A DNA stretch of 64,000 bases from Sulfurimonas lithotrophica (GTDB lineage: Bacteria > Campylobacterota > Campylobacteria > Campylobacterales > Sulfurimonadaceae): the NCBI RefSeq assembly GCF_009258225.1, contig NZ_CP043617.1, positions 1,674,001 to 1,738,000 on the forward strand. The letters run 5' to 3'. This document shows, in pieces, positions 38,876 to 47,409 of the stretch. The stretch's first letter is position 1, and each line of letters opens with the position of its first letter. The position numbers and the translations under genes are program-made. The notes below the pieces were generated by a model. It was not told the origin of the DNA. It searched no databases and saw only the letters and a program-made list of their open reading frames with translations.

Positions 38876-40108
38876 ATGCAACAATTTTTATACGATGATA
38901 AACTTTTTTTTCACATTATCAGAGGTTTTATAAGTGCTATATTTTTTAGTGCATTTATTTACTTGGAACATTACGGTTATACATTTAAATTTTTAAACAC
39001 TTTTCTTGGACTTTTAGCTATAGCGTCTATGCTTTATCTACCTAAAAAATCTATTCTCTCAGCCGGTTTTTTTATAGGTATTTTTTGGTTTTACTGGATA
39101 GGTTACAGTTTTGAGTACAACGAAGTGGGATATTTGACACCTTTTATAACTTTTAGTTTTGGCGTAATATACTTCCTGTTTTTCGGAACTTTAGCACTTT
39201 CAAACAAGCCTTATATACGAGCAATTATACTTTTTGGACTTAGTTTTTTTGAACCGTTTGATTGGAACTGGATGCAAATAGAACTGCTTTTTGTAAACAG
39301 TTATCTCGGGATATATAAATACCAGCTAATCTTAATCTTGACATCTTTGACTGTTCCTTTTTACATAAAAAACAAATTTAAATACTCTCCACTTTTACTT
39401 CTGATACTTGCAAACCCAAATATGAGCATATATTCAAAGCCTCAAATAACAAGTGATTTAAAAATAAAACTTGTAGCTACGGATATAAAACAGGAAAAGA
39501 AATGGTTAAGAGAGAGTTTAAACCCGACAATAGAGCTTAGTTATATAGAGATACGAAAAGCAATAAATGAAGACTATGACGTTATCGTATTTCCAGAGTC
39601 TTTTTTTCCGATATACATGAACAAAAATCCGGAACTTATAGATGAGTTAAAAAAAATCTCCCATGATATAACGATAGTTACGGGTTCATTATATTATGAA
39701 GAGGATAAAAACTATAATGTGACTTATCTTTTTCAAGAAGGCAATGTAAGTTTTGCCAAAAAACTCGTACTCGTACCTTTTGGAGAGTACGTACCTCTTC
39801 CAAAATTTGCAAGAGACTTTATAAACGATACTTTTTTCGCCGGTCAAGCTGATTTTGAAACAGCCGATACTCCAAGCGATTTTAATATAAAAGGTCAAAA
39901 ATTTAGAAATGCCATCTGTTATGAAGCTACATGTTCGGAAATATATGAAGGCGATGTAAATTTTGTAATAGCTACAAGCAATAACGCATGGTTTGCACCA
40001 TCAATCGAGCCAACTTTGCAGAAACTGTTGATGCAGTATTATGCCCGAAAAAACGGTGTTACTATTTATCACTCAGCAAACTACAAAGGTAGCGGTGTTA
40101 TCAAGTAA
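38876..40108 (+). CDS. lnt: Apolipoprotein N-acyltransferase
   Basis: This 410-aa membrane enzyme has about six N-terminal helices and a C-terminal nitrilase domain. The catalytic Glu is in VFPESFFP, the Lys region is KKLVLVPFGEYVPLP, and the Cys is in FRNAICYEATCSEIY. It adds the third acyl chain to lipoproteins at the periplasmic face. It is shorter than E. coli Lnt (512 aa), as in other Campylobacterota. Confidence 0.92.
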   Translation: MQQFLYDDKLFFHIIRGFISAIFFSAFIYLEHYGYTFKFLNTFLGLLAIASMLYLPKKSILSAGFFIGIFWFYWIGYSFEYNEVGYLTPFITFSFGVIYFLFFGTLALSNKPYIRAIILFGLSFFEPFDWNWMQIELLFVNSYLGIYKYQLILILTSLTVPFYIKNKFKYSPLLLLILANPNMSIYSKPQITSDLKIKLVATDIKQEKKWLRESLNPTIELSYIEIRKAINEDYDVIVFPESFFPIYMNKNPELIDELKKISHDITIVTGSLYYEEDKNYNVTYLFQEGNVSFAKKLVLVPFGEYVPLPKFARDFINDTFFAGQADFETADTPSDFNIKGQKFRNAICYEATCSEIYEGDVNFVIATSNNAWFAPSIEPTLQKLLMQYYARKNGVTIYHSANYKGSGVIK

Positions 40109-40123
40109 TTAGCAATCTTTAGA

Positions 40124-40129
40124 TATAAT
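40124..40129 (+). promoter_or_regulatory. Probable -10 box for ppk1
   Basis: TATAAT lies 31 bp before the ppk1 ATG in the short gap after lnt; no clear -35 is seen. Confidence 0.4.
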
Positions 40130-40160
40130 TCGCGATAATAAAACATATGGATAAATATAA

Positions 40161-42260
40161 ATGTTAAACTTGAAAAACCCTCAACTATATAACAACCGTG
40201 AACTATCTTGGTTACAGTTTAACACTAGAGTGTTAAAACAAGCACAGGATGAATCACTGCCTTTACTAGAAAGATTAAAGTTCTTAGCTATATACGGAAC
40301 AAATCTTGATGAATTTTATATGATCCGTGTAGCAGGTCTTAAAAAACTGTTCCAAGCAGGCATAATAGTATCCGGTGCAGACAGATTGACACCCCTAGAA
40401 CAACTGCGTGAAATTAGAAAGTACCTACATCAAGAACAACAAGTAATTGAGCACTGCCTAAATAATATATTGAAAGATTTGGAAGCTGAGGGTGTATTTG
40501 TAAAAAGTTATTCAGATATGAATAATACACAAAAAAATAAGCTTGATAAGTTTTTCTATGAAGAGATATACCCTGTAATAATCCCTATTGCCGTTGATTC
40601 TACACACCCTTTTCCACACTTAAACAATCTAAGTTTTGGAATTATCGTTAAGCTTAACGACAAAGAAGATGAGAGTATTGAACGTTACGGAATCGTAAGG
40701 GTTCCTCGTGTTCTGGATAGGTTCATTGAGCTTGATAGTGGTTTGTTCATCCCTATCGAGAGTGTTGTTGCACAACATATTGAAGATTTATTCCCTGGAT
40801 ATACTTTAGATAAATATGCTGCATTTAGAGTTACAAGAAATGCAGATATCGAGATAGAAGAGGAAGAAGCAGATGACTTTATGGAGATTCTTGAAGAGGG
40901 ATTAAAACTTCGTCGTAAAGGTGCAATGGTAAGACTTGAAGTCGGTGCTAGAGCAGATAAAGAGATTATAGATTTTTTTAACCGTCATACAAATGTTTAT
41001 AAAGACGATATTTACAGATTTCACACTTTCTTAAATCTTTCGTCTTTATGGCAGATTGTAGAAAGCAAAGATTTTGCACATCTTTTAGCACCGTCGTTTA
41101 AACCGAAGATGCTTCCGCCTTTTCAAAACGGGGAAAATATTTTCTCTGTTTTAGAAAAACAAGATGTACTTATGTACCATCCATATGCAAGCTTTGAGCC
41201 TGTCATAAAACTTATCCAAGATGCTTCAAAGGACAAAGACGTAGTATCTATAAAGATGACACTTTATCGCTCAGGTCAAAACTCACCTATCGTAAAAGCT
41301 TTAATGGAAGCTAGTGAAAGCGGAAAACAAGTTACCGTTATGGTTGAGTTAAAAGCTAGATTTGATGAGGAAAACAACCTTATTTGGGCAAGAGCTTTAG
41401 AGACTGCAGGTGCACATGTTATCTACGGTATAAAAGGTTTTAAAGTTCATGCAAAAGCAGCACTTGTTACACGCAGAAAAGACGGAAAACTAAAACAATA
41501 TGCCCACGTAGGCACAGGTAACTACAATCCTTCAACTGCAAAAATATATACAGATATGAGTTATATGACAAGTAATGTTGACGTTACAAACGACTTGACA
41601 AAGTTTTTTCACTTCCTAACAGGGTTTAGCAAAAAAGGTAAGTTAGATGAACTTTATATGTCTCCGGCTCAAATCAAACCGAAAATATTATCGCTTATCC
41701 AAAATGAGGCCAGAAAAGGAAAAGATGGTCAGATTATTGCAAAAGTCAATTCTTTGGTTGATGATGACGTTATCCGTGCTTTATACAAAGCCAGCCAAGC
41801 AGGTGTGAAGATAGATCTTATCGTACGTGGAATATGTTGTTTAAAACCCGGAATCGAAGGGGTAAGTGAAAACATTAGGGTTATCTCAATACTTGGTAAA
41901 TACCTTGAACACCCTCGTGTTTTTTACTTTAAAAACGACCAAACGAAAATCTATATCTCATCAGCTGACTGGATGCCAAGAAACTTGATGAGAAGAATAG
42001 AACTATTAACGGCTATAAAAGATGAAGATTCTAAAACAAAAATTCTTCAAATTTTAAAATTGCAAATTGCAGACAATACTTTAGCACATGAGCTTCAAAG
42101 TGATGGTTCATACAAAAAAGTAAAATGTGCCGAAGGTGACAAGATTATCAATAACCATAAGATGCTAGAAGAACACGTAAGCAAAGTTATGAAAGCACTT
42201 CAAAAAGAGTCCGTAAGTAGTGCAGAACAACTTGCAAACAGATTATTTTTAGAGAGTTAA
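40161..42260 (+). CDS. ppk: Polyphosphate kinase 1
   Basis: This 699-aa enzyme starts NNRELSWLQFNTRVL, the usual PPK1 start. The phosphorylated His is in GIKGFKVHAKAALV, and the second conserved region is HVGTGNYNPSTAKIY. It makes polyphosphate from ATP, reversibly. The length is close to that of E. coli PPK1 (688 aa). The gamma-CA gene follows after 1 bp. Confidence 0.97.
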   Translation: MLNLKNPQLYNNRELSWLQFNTRVLKQAQDESLPLLERLKFLAIYGTNLDEFYMIRVAGLKKLFQAGIIVSGADRLTPLEQLREIRKYLHQEQQVIEHCLNNILKDLEAEGVFVKSYSDMNNTQKNKLDKFFYEEIYPVIIPIAVDSTHPFPHLNNLSFGIIVKLNDKEDESIERYGIVRVPRVLDRFIELDSGLFIPIESVVAQHIEDLFPGYTLDKYAAFRVTRNADIEIEEEEADDFMEILEEGLKLRRKGAMVRLEVGARADKEIIDFFNRHTNVYKDDIYRFHTFLNLSSLWQIVESKDFAHLLAPSFKPKMLPPFQNGENIFSVLEKQDVLMYHPYASFEPVIKLIQDASKDKDVVSIKMTLYRSGQNSPIVKALMEASESGKQVTVMVELKARFDEENNLIWARALETAGAHVIYGIKGFKVHAKAALVTRRKDGKLKQYAHVGTGNYNPSTAKIYTDMSYMTSNVDVTNDLTKFFHFLTGFSKKGKLDELYMSPAQIKPKILSLIQNEARKGKDGQIIAKVNSLVDDDVIRALYKASQAGVKIDLIVRGICCLKPGIEGVSENIRVISILGKYLEHPRVFYFKNDQTKIYISSADWMPRNLMRRIELLTAIKDEDSKTKILQILKLQIADNTLAHELQSDGSYKKVKCAEGDKIINNHKMLEEHVSKVMKALQKESVSSAEQLANRLFLES

Positions 42261-42261
42261 T

Positions 42262-42795
42262 ATGATACATAAATTCAAAAACTACACACCAAAACTTGGA
42301 AAAAACACATGGGTAGCACCTTCGGCTGACGTTATAGGCGATGTTGAGTGTGGAGAGGATTGCTCTATATGGTTTGGGACTGTCGTTCGCGGTGATGTTC
42401 ACTACATAAAAATAGGTGACCGTGTAAGCGTTCAAGATTTGAGCATGATTCACGTTACGCATCATAAAGGAGAGGAACGTTCAAACAACGGTGACGGAAA
42501 CCCTACTATAATAGGTAATGACGTTACCATAGGGCATCGCGTTATGCTTCACGGATGCACCATAGAAAATGCCTGTCTAATAGGTATGAGTGCTACTATA
42601 CTTGACGGTGCAGTTATAGGTAAAGAGAGCATCGTAGGTGCAAATTCACTTGTAACTAAAAACAAAAAGTTTCCAGCGCGTTCACTTATAATGGGAGCTC
42701 CCGCAAAATTTGTCAGAGAGTTAACAGATGAGGAAGTAAAAGAACTATACGCATCTGCTAACAGGTATGTAGAGTTTAAGAATGAATATCAATAA
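42262..42795 (+). CDS. Gamma-carbonic anhydrase family protein
   Basis: This 177-aa protein is a left-handed beta-helix of hexapeptide repeats. Metal His ligands lie in SMIHVTHHKG and GNDVTIGHRVMLHG, and the FGTVVRGDVHYI segment is typical of the YrdA/PaaY-type gamma-CA group. Activity as a carbonic anhydrase is not certain for this subgroup. Confidence 0.88.
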   Translation: MIHKFKNYTPKLGKNTWVAPSADVIGDVECGEDCSIWFGTVVRGDVHYIKIGDRVSVQDLSMIHVTHHKGEERSNNGDGNPTIIGNDVTIGHRVMLHGCTIENACLIGMSATILDGAVIGKESIVGANSLVTKNKKFPARSLIMGAPAKFVRELTDEEVKELYASANRYVEFKNEYQ

Positions 42796-42838
42796 ACAAT
42801 TTCAAAATATTCTTTTTACAAATATTATTACTTAAATC

Positions 42839-43567
42839 TTAATCATTTATCTTTTGTCCCCAAGTAATTTTACCTCCGTAAAAACCAAGCACTACAACTG
42901 CAGGTACTGTTATAAAAATACTGAAGTGGTAAAAGATTGTCAAGGCTTCAGTTTTGTAAGCTATCTGAGGGTCAGATACGTGTAGTGATACTGCGATGAG
43001 ACCTATAACCGTTGTAAAGATGGCGGTGTATAGTTTGATTACAAGTGGTTTTAACTTAGCAAAAGAGTAGTTTATCCACCAACTGTAAACTCCTGCAACA
43101 ATTGCTACTAGTCCAAAGAGTGTCGCAGATAAAAAAGCATAGTACGTACCCTGTTCAAACTTTTCTACAGGCTCATAAAAAAAAGCGATGTCCATCCCCG
43201 CTGCAAAAAAATGAAGTGCTATAGGAAAGTGTGCGCTAACGGCATGTGGATGATACAGCTGGTACCATTTACGCAACTTGTTTTTCGTATCTATATTATC
43301 TTTTGACTTCGTTTTTTGTGCAATCGGAGGTTTTGCTTCATCTTTTGTAGAAAGTTTTGCCACTACTTTAAAACCATCAAAAACATCATCACTATGCGGG
43401 GCAAAACTCATGGCTTCTGTCAAGTCTTCCCCTGCGACGTGTTCATCTTGATGCTCACCGTTTTGCCACATATCACTCTCAGTAACATCATATACGATAT
43501 TTTTGTATGCAACATAAGCAGGTCTTCCATCTTTACCGTCGTAACGGCTTAACTCTTCTAGTGTCAT
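42839..43567 (-). CDS. Cytochrome b5-like domain fused to DUF2231-type membrane domain
   Basis: This 242-aa protein has an N-terminal cytochrome b5-type heme domain (about 1-75, with GRPAYVAYKNIVYDVT and heme-ligand candidates in HQDEHVAG and FAPHSDDVF). A hinge of about 35 aa leads to a four-helix membrane domain of the DUF2231 type (HPHAVSAHFPIALHFFAAG). It is probably a small heme redox protein of the inner membrane. Partners are unknown; a HiPIP-like protein is encoded just upstream. Confidence 0.8.
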   Translation of the reverse strand: MTLEELSRYDGKDGRPAYVAYKNIVYDVTESDMWQNGEHQDEHVAGEDLTEAMSFAPHSDDVFDGFKVVAKLSTKDEAKPPIAQKTKSKDNIDTKNKLRKWYQLYHPHAVSAHFPIALHFFAAGMDIAFFYEPVEKFEQGTYYAFLSATLFGLVAIVAGVYSWWINYSFAKLKPLVIKLYTAIFTTVIGLIAVSLHVSDPQIAYKTEALTIFYHFSIFITVPAVVVLGFYGGKITWGQKIND

Positions 43568-43606
43568 ACAATATCCCTTATTTTATTAAATACAGCGTAA
43601 AGATAT

Positions 43607-43849
43607 CTATTTTTTTCTAGGGTCAATATAGAATGCTTCACAATAGCCTTCCGGAGAAATATAACCTTTAACCATTCTACATTCATTTTTTTTAGGAATA
43701 AAATGCATACACATAGAACACTTTTTACCGTCTTTTGGTGTTTCTATATATCTATACTGCTCCTTTGTTCCTTTTGCTTCCAAATTAGTTGCACTAAATG
43801 TAGTAATACCCAATAAAGACATATACTGAAAAAAACTTCTACGTGTCAT
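43607..43849 (-). CDS. HiPIP-like high-potential iron-sulfur protein with Tat-type signal
   Basis: This 80-aa protein starts with an RR motif and hydrophobic signal (TRRSFFQYMSLLG), suggesting Tat export. The mature part has the four Cys of a HiPIP fold (CSMCMHF, then C, then SPEGYCEAFY). It would carry electrons in the periplasm. The b5/DUF2231 protein is next downstream and sodB upstream, in line with a redox or stress role. Confidence 0.82.
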   Translation of the reverse strand: MTRRSFFQYMSLLGITTFSATNLEAKGTKEQYRYIETPKDGKKCSMCMHFIPKKNECRMVKGYISPEGYCEAFYIDPRKK

Positions 43850-43873
43850 AACAGCTCCTTTATAAGTTTTTTA

Positions 43874-44554
43874 TTAGCTTCTTACCTCATCCATTTGTTC
43901 TAACTGATCTACATAATCACAATATGGAGTGTTATCCTTACAAAAATTTGAAAAATAATCACCCCTATGTTTTTCATGGTTTGAATAATTATAGGATATA
44001 AAATTCCAGTTTAAAAGCTTCCAATAACCTTCCAGATAATCTGCACGAACATTTCTATAATCAATGTAATATGCATGTTCCCAAACATCACAAACCATTA
44101 ATGGGACTAAGCCCGAACGTATTGGATTGTCCGCATTTGATGTAGCTACAATATGAAGATTATCATGCTCATCAATACATAACCATACCCAACCTGAACC
44201 AAATAGAGTAAGCCCTTTTTCAATAAAAGCTTTTTTAAACTCATCCATAGAACCAAATTGTGAAGTTATAATTGAGTCGAGTGCTACCGAGGGAGTTGTT
44301 GCTTTGGGAGACAACACTGTCCAAAAGAAGTCGTGATTATATACTTGTGCTGCATTGTTAAAGATAGCACCATCGGCATGTTTGATTATTTCAACCAAAC
44401 TCTTTGATTCAAACTCCGTACCGACGATTAAATCATTTAGTTTATTAACGTAAGTAGCATGATGTTTACCGTGATGGTATCTTAATGTTTCTGCAGACAT
44501 TAAAGGTTCTAATGCGTCATCTGCATAAGGCAGTTTTATTAATTTGTGTACCAT
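43874..44554 (-). CDS. sodB: Superoxide dismutase (Fe/Mn type)
   Basis: The ATG at 44554 has AAGGAGA about 8 bases upstream; the frame is open for ten more codons but these contain the ribosome site. The product is 226 aa. Metal ligands are in HHGKHHATYV, VYNHDFFW, and DVWEHAYYIDY, with FGSGWVWL in the active-site region, which fits an Fe-type SOD. The C-terminus carries an extra tail of about 28 aa with two Cys (NFCKDNTPYCDYV). The transposon end lies 141 bp upstream. Confidence 0.94.
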   Translation of the reverse strand: MVHKLIKLPYADDALEPLMSAETLRYHHGKHHATYVNKLNDLIVGTEFESKSLVEIIKHADGAIFNNAAQVYNHDFFWTVLSPKATTPSVALDSIITSQFGSMDEFKKAFIEKGLTLFGSGWVWLCIDEHDNLHIVATSNADNPIRSGLVPLMVCDVWEHAYYIDYRNVRADYLEGYWKLLNWNFISYNYSNHEKHRGDYFSNFCKDNTPYCDYVDQLEQMDEVRS

Positions 44555-44669
44555 AATTTTCTCCTTCATGTAATTTGAATACATTTAAAAAAACTTAAAA
44601 ACACATTTTTATGGTAACATCTTTATCTATAATGAAAATTAATAAAATAACTTAGTTTATATTTATAGA

Positions 44670-44694
44670 ATTAGTTCTTAGAAATGACAACTAA
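44670..44694. repeat. Relic transposon right end plus target site outside the left end
   Basis: The 20 bases 44670-44689 are identical to the true right terminus at 58865-58884, and both are followed by ACTAA, giving a 25-bp exact direct repeat around the element. The stretch further left (about 44646-44669) also loosely resembles the inner right end. This is best read as the remains of an earlier related element at the same site. Confidence 0.75.
44690..44694. repeat. Left copy of target site duplication ACTAA
   Basis: ACTAA directly precedes the TGTCA terminus and matches 58885-58889. Five-base duplications are characteristic of Tn7/Tn5053-type transposition. Confidence 0.85.
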
Positions 44695-44720
44695 TGTCAT
44701 TTCTAAGAATAAATGTTACT
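44695..44720 (+). repeat. Left terminal inverted repeat
   Basis: These 26 bp begin TGTCATTTCTAAGAA and end ATGTTACT. They match the reverse complement of 58859-58884 at 24 of 26 positions. The inner ATGTTACT word recurs twice at the right end and probably belongs to the transposase-binding site. Confidence 0.9.
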
Positions 44721-44733
44721 GGAAAATTAGATA

Positions 44734-45561
44734 TTATTTACTTGCTTCATTGTTTGCTTTATTCTCTAGATTTTTCAAAGCATTTGGGATTAGAGTTTCA
44801 CTAAAACCTGCTAGAAAACCAAATGTCAATAATCCATAAAGTGGATTATCTAAAGAATTAATAAACCCAAATAATAAATTTGCCTTAATAAGTAAAAATA
44901 TAAAAACTCCACCTAAAATAGAAAATACGTTTCTTTCTATCCCATAGACAAAATATGGCCATTTTCCTAGTCCTTTATCTACATTTATCTTCGTTATGCT
45001 TCTTGAAACTGAGATTAAGCCACCTAAAGTAGCCATAGAGCATACTAAAAATAAATTATAAAAATTTGGTCTTTCCTGTATAATAAATTCTGGCTGGCAA
45101 ACATATAAGAATATACTTACACTACTAAAAAATACTGCAATTAAAAATGCACCAAAAATATAAATTAGTTTTCCAATTACAAGCTCTTTATATACATCTT
45201 CAATATTTGCATGTATATCTTCTAGTATTTTTTTTGCCTTATCAGGCTCTCCAAAAATAGCTACAGATAAAGCATGTGCCACTCTTGCTGAATAAGATTT
45301 ATTTGTAGCTTTAAATGATACAGCTTTAAGTTTATCAAACTCACCCTTTACAGATTGAAAATTATTTGTAGGTACCAAATCACCTTCTTTTTTTTCTTCA
45401 ATAATTACTGCTATGCCTTCAATCATTCCACTGTCTTGCACTGAATATATTACAAACTCTTCTGATCTTGCATATACATCATATACAATACGTCCAGAAG
45501 CATCTTTATTTCCAATTAATATATTGTTAAGTTTTTCTAACCTAAGTTCTTCTCTATTCAT
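44734..45561 (-). CDS. Cargo membrane protein, partner of the HEPN/RES protein
   Basis: This 275-aa protein has a soluble N-terminal part (about 1-135), then four predicted membrane helices (about 139-160, 175-193, 210-232 and 240-262). No family is recognised. It follows the HEPN/RES gene by 22 bp in the same direction and ends 13 bp inside the left inverted repeat, so the two cargo genes are likely co-expressed. A role as membrane effector, immunity protein or anchor is possible, but nothing in the sequence decides. Confidence 0.6.
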   Translation of the reverse strand: MNREELRLEKLNNILIGNKDASGRIVYDVYARSEEFVIYSVQDSGMIEGIAVIIEEKKEGDLVPTNNFQSVKGEFDKLKAVSFKATNKSYSARVAHALSVAIFGEPDKAKKILEDIHANIEDVYKELVIGKLIYIFGAFLIAVFFSSVSIFLYVCQPEFIIQERPNFYNLFLVCSMATLGGLISVSRSITKINVDKGLGKWPYFVYGIERNVFSILGGVFIFLLIKANLLFGFINSLDNPLYGLLTFGFLAGFSETLIPNALKNLENKANNEASK

Positions 45562-45583
45562 AATTCATAAAACCTTTTTTTAA

Positions 45584-46684
45584 TTAATATGCTAAAACTT
45601 CATAATCATAGTATGTATATTTTTCATCAAATAAAACATAGTTATCCCCATCACACAAACTACTATCAAAAATAAAACCATCATATCCTAATGACCAAAT
45701 ATATTCAGATACTATTTGAGTAGGTATATAATCTAAGTGCTTATCACTATCTTTAATTGGCTTACTGATATTAAATACAAAACCTTGTATATAGTTATAA
45801 CTGCAAATCAATTCTGGTGTATGTTTTTCTGAGAATGGATTTTGTCGTATTTGTTCTAAATTTTCATTCCTCAAGTCAACTAAATTCAAAGTACTTGTTT
45901 GAAATTCTCCTATTGCACATTCTTCACCCTCTTGCAGTCTTATTTCTAGCATAGCAGTTTCTTTTTCCTCTGATAAATAGACATAAGGAATTCCATTTGG
46001 ACTAAACCTATTTAATCCAGCAAGATGAAAAGGTGCTTTTCCAAGTTCTTTAGCTGCATTTTTTTCTATTAATTGCAAAACTATCTCAGAAGTTATTTTT
46101 CTAGCTCTATATAATGTTTTGTTTGTTTCAATAGACAAAGTTTCAAATGTCTTATTGAGCTTAGAAAGTTCTGATATTCTACTATACCCTGAATGGTCAA
46201 AAAATCTGGCTTTATGCTTTACATTTTCACAAAATTTTTCCCATTCAAGACCTATATTGTCACTACCTTCCCATTTACAACCCATATCAAGCCAACTTTC
46301 TTCATCCGGTGACTGATCAAATTCAGATTCTCCATCTGTATCATAATCTTTTAATAATTCATAAAACCTCTCATCGCAGTCTATTTCAAATAACATATAA
46401 CAAATATCTTTTAAGGTCATTAAACCTGGTAAATATAATCCAATATCATCACCTTCTTCTTTAGCAATCATGCCAGCACTTCCAACTAAACCATGTTCCC
46501 ATTCATGTTCATAAAAGCTTCTTATTATCTTTTGAACATCATTTTTTAATTTGATATCATTTAATCTATATAATGTATAATTGCCACATTCACTACACTT
46601 CACAGGTGTTTTGAGTTTTTTACCTGTACTTATAATATGATTTGAAACACTATTACTTTCAAAACATTGTTCACAAATATCCAT
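45584..46684 (-). CDS. HEPN/RES N-terminal plus RES domain protein (predicted NAD-degrading toxin)
   Basis: This 366-aa protein begins with a zinc-ribbon-like part (ICEQC ... VKCSECGNYTLY) and a helical region like the HEPN/RES N-terminal domain. A C-terminal RES domain follows (LYRARKI, FSPNGIPYVYLSEEKETAMLEI, TSTLNLVDLRN). RES toxins of RES-Xre systems break down NAD+. No Xre-type antitoxin is adjacent; the neighbour is a membrane protein. As transposon cargo this fits an abortive-infection or toxin module. The RES call is good by pattern; activity is inferred. Confidence 0.75.
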   Translation of the reverse strand: MDICEQCFESNSVSNHIISTGKKLKTPVKCSECGNYTLYRLNDIKLKNDVQKIIRSFYEHEWEHGLVGSAGMIAKEEGDDIGLYLPGLMTLKDICYMLFEIDCDERFYELLKDYDTDGESEFDQSPDEESWLDMGCKWEGSDNIGLEWEKFCENVKHKARFFDHSGYSRISELSKLNKTFETLSIETNKTLYRARKITSEIVLQLIEKNAAKELGKAPFHLAGLNRFSPNGIPYVYLSEEKETAMLEIRLQEGEECAIGEFQTSTLNLVDLRNENLEQIRQNPFSEKHTPELICSYNYIQGFVFNISKPIKDSDKHLDYIPTQIVSEYIWSLGYDGFIFDSSLCDGDNYVLFDEKYTYYDYEVLAY

Positions 46685-46719
46685 TATTTGCCTTAAAATT
46701 ATCTTTTTATAATCAACAC

Positions 46720-46725
46720 TATAAT
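46720..46725 (+). promoter_or_regulatory. Probable -10 box for the 179-aa cargo gene
   Basis: TATAAT lies 33 bp before the ATG at 46759, in the 74-bp divergent region shared with the HEPN/RES gene. Confidence 0.35.
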
Positions 46726-46758
46726 ATAGTTTTCATGAAATTTAGTTAAGAGATATAT

Positions 46759-47298
46759 ATGATTAAAGATTTTAAATTTATTATTTCAATTATGGATGGT
46801 TTTGTTAAGCAAACTTCAATACAAAACAAATTAAACGTAATTGACGAATGTTACATAACAGGCTGGGAAATTTGGTTTCAAATAGAATTGGCATCTTATT
46901 TAGACAATCACTACAATGTATCTGAATGGTATAGAGAAGAACAATATTACATGGATAAACGTAAAAGCAAATATAAATCAAAAATGGCTGTTGATTTCTT
47001 AGTTCGCCAAAAAAACACTAAAAAAGACTCTTATATTGCAGTGGAATTAAAACAACACTCCAGTACAGAAACGTGCATTGCAAAAATGATAGATGATATT
47101 ATAAAAGTAGATAGTGCAAAGCAGTCTTGTACTCAGTTCAGAAGTTTTTGGAATATTGGTATACATAAGAGAGAAAATAGCAAACAAGTTGTTAAAGAAA
47201 AAATACAAAAAAAAGTAAAACAAAAAAATATATTGATGCATGAATATATTGAAGTTAGATGGATTCCAAACACAAATTTTGCGTATACAATTTTCTAA
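46759..47298 (+). CDS. Small cargo protein with PD-(D/E)xK-like pattern
   Basis: This 179-aa protein has an AVDFLVRQ strand followed by YIAVELKQH. This D-x(n)-ExK arrangement is seen in PD-(D/E)xK nuclease folds. The N-terminal part is helical with an aromatic WEIWFQIELASYL segment. It lies 111 bp upstream of tnsA in the same direction. It could be a nuclease-like defence protein or a transposition accessory; no named family is recognised. Confidence 0.5.
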   Translation: MIKDFKFIISIMDGFVKQTSIQNKLNVIDECYITGWEIWFQIELASYLDNHYNVSEWYREEQYYMDKRKSKYKSKMAVDFLVRQKNTKKDSYIAVELKQHSSTETCIAKMIDDIIKVDSAKQSCTQFRSFWNIGIHKRENSKQVVKEKIQKKVKQKNILMHEYIEVRWIPNTNFAYTIF

Positions 47299-47396
47299 AA
47301 ATAAATGTGTCTATATATATTTTAAAACATTAATATCTTTATTTTTATACTAATTAATGTTATTTAATTTACATTTAAAATAATTTTCATTTATGG

Positions 47397-47402
47397 TATA
47401 AT
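47397..47402 (+). promoter_or_regulatory. -10 box placed for a leaderless tnsA transcript
   Basis: TATAAT ends 7 bp before the tnsA ATG at 47410, and the bases between are AT-only with no ribosome site. Confidence 0.45.
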
Positions 47403-47409
47403 TTTTATT

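Noticed and set aside
47368-47402. TTTACA as a -35 box for tnsA
   Set aside because: The distance to TATAAT is 23 bp, too long for a normal sigma-70 spacer.
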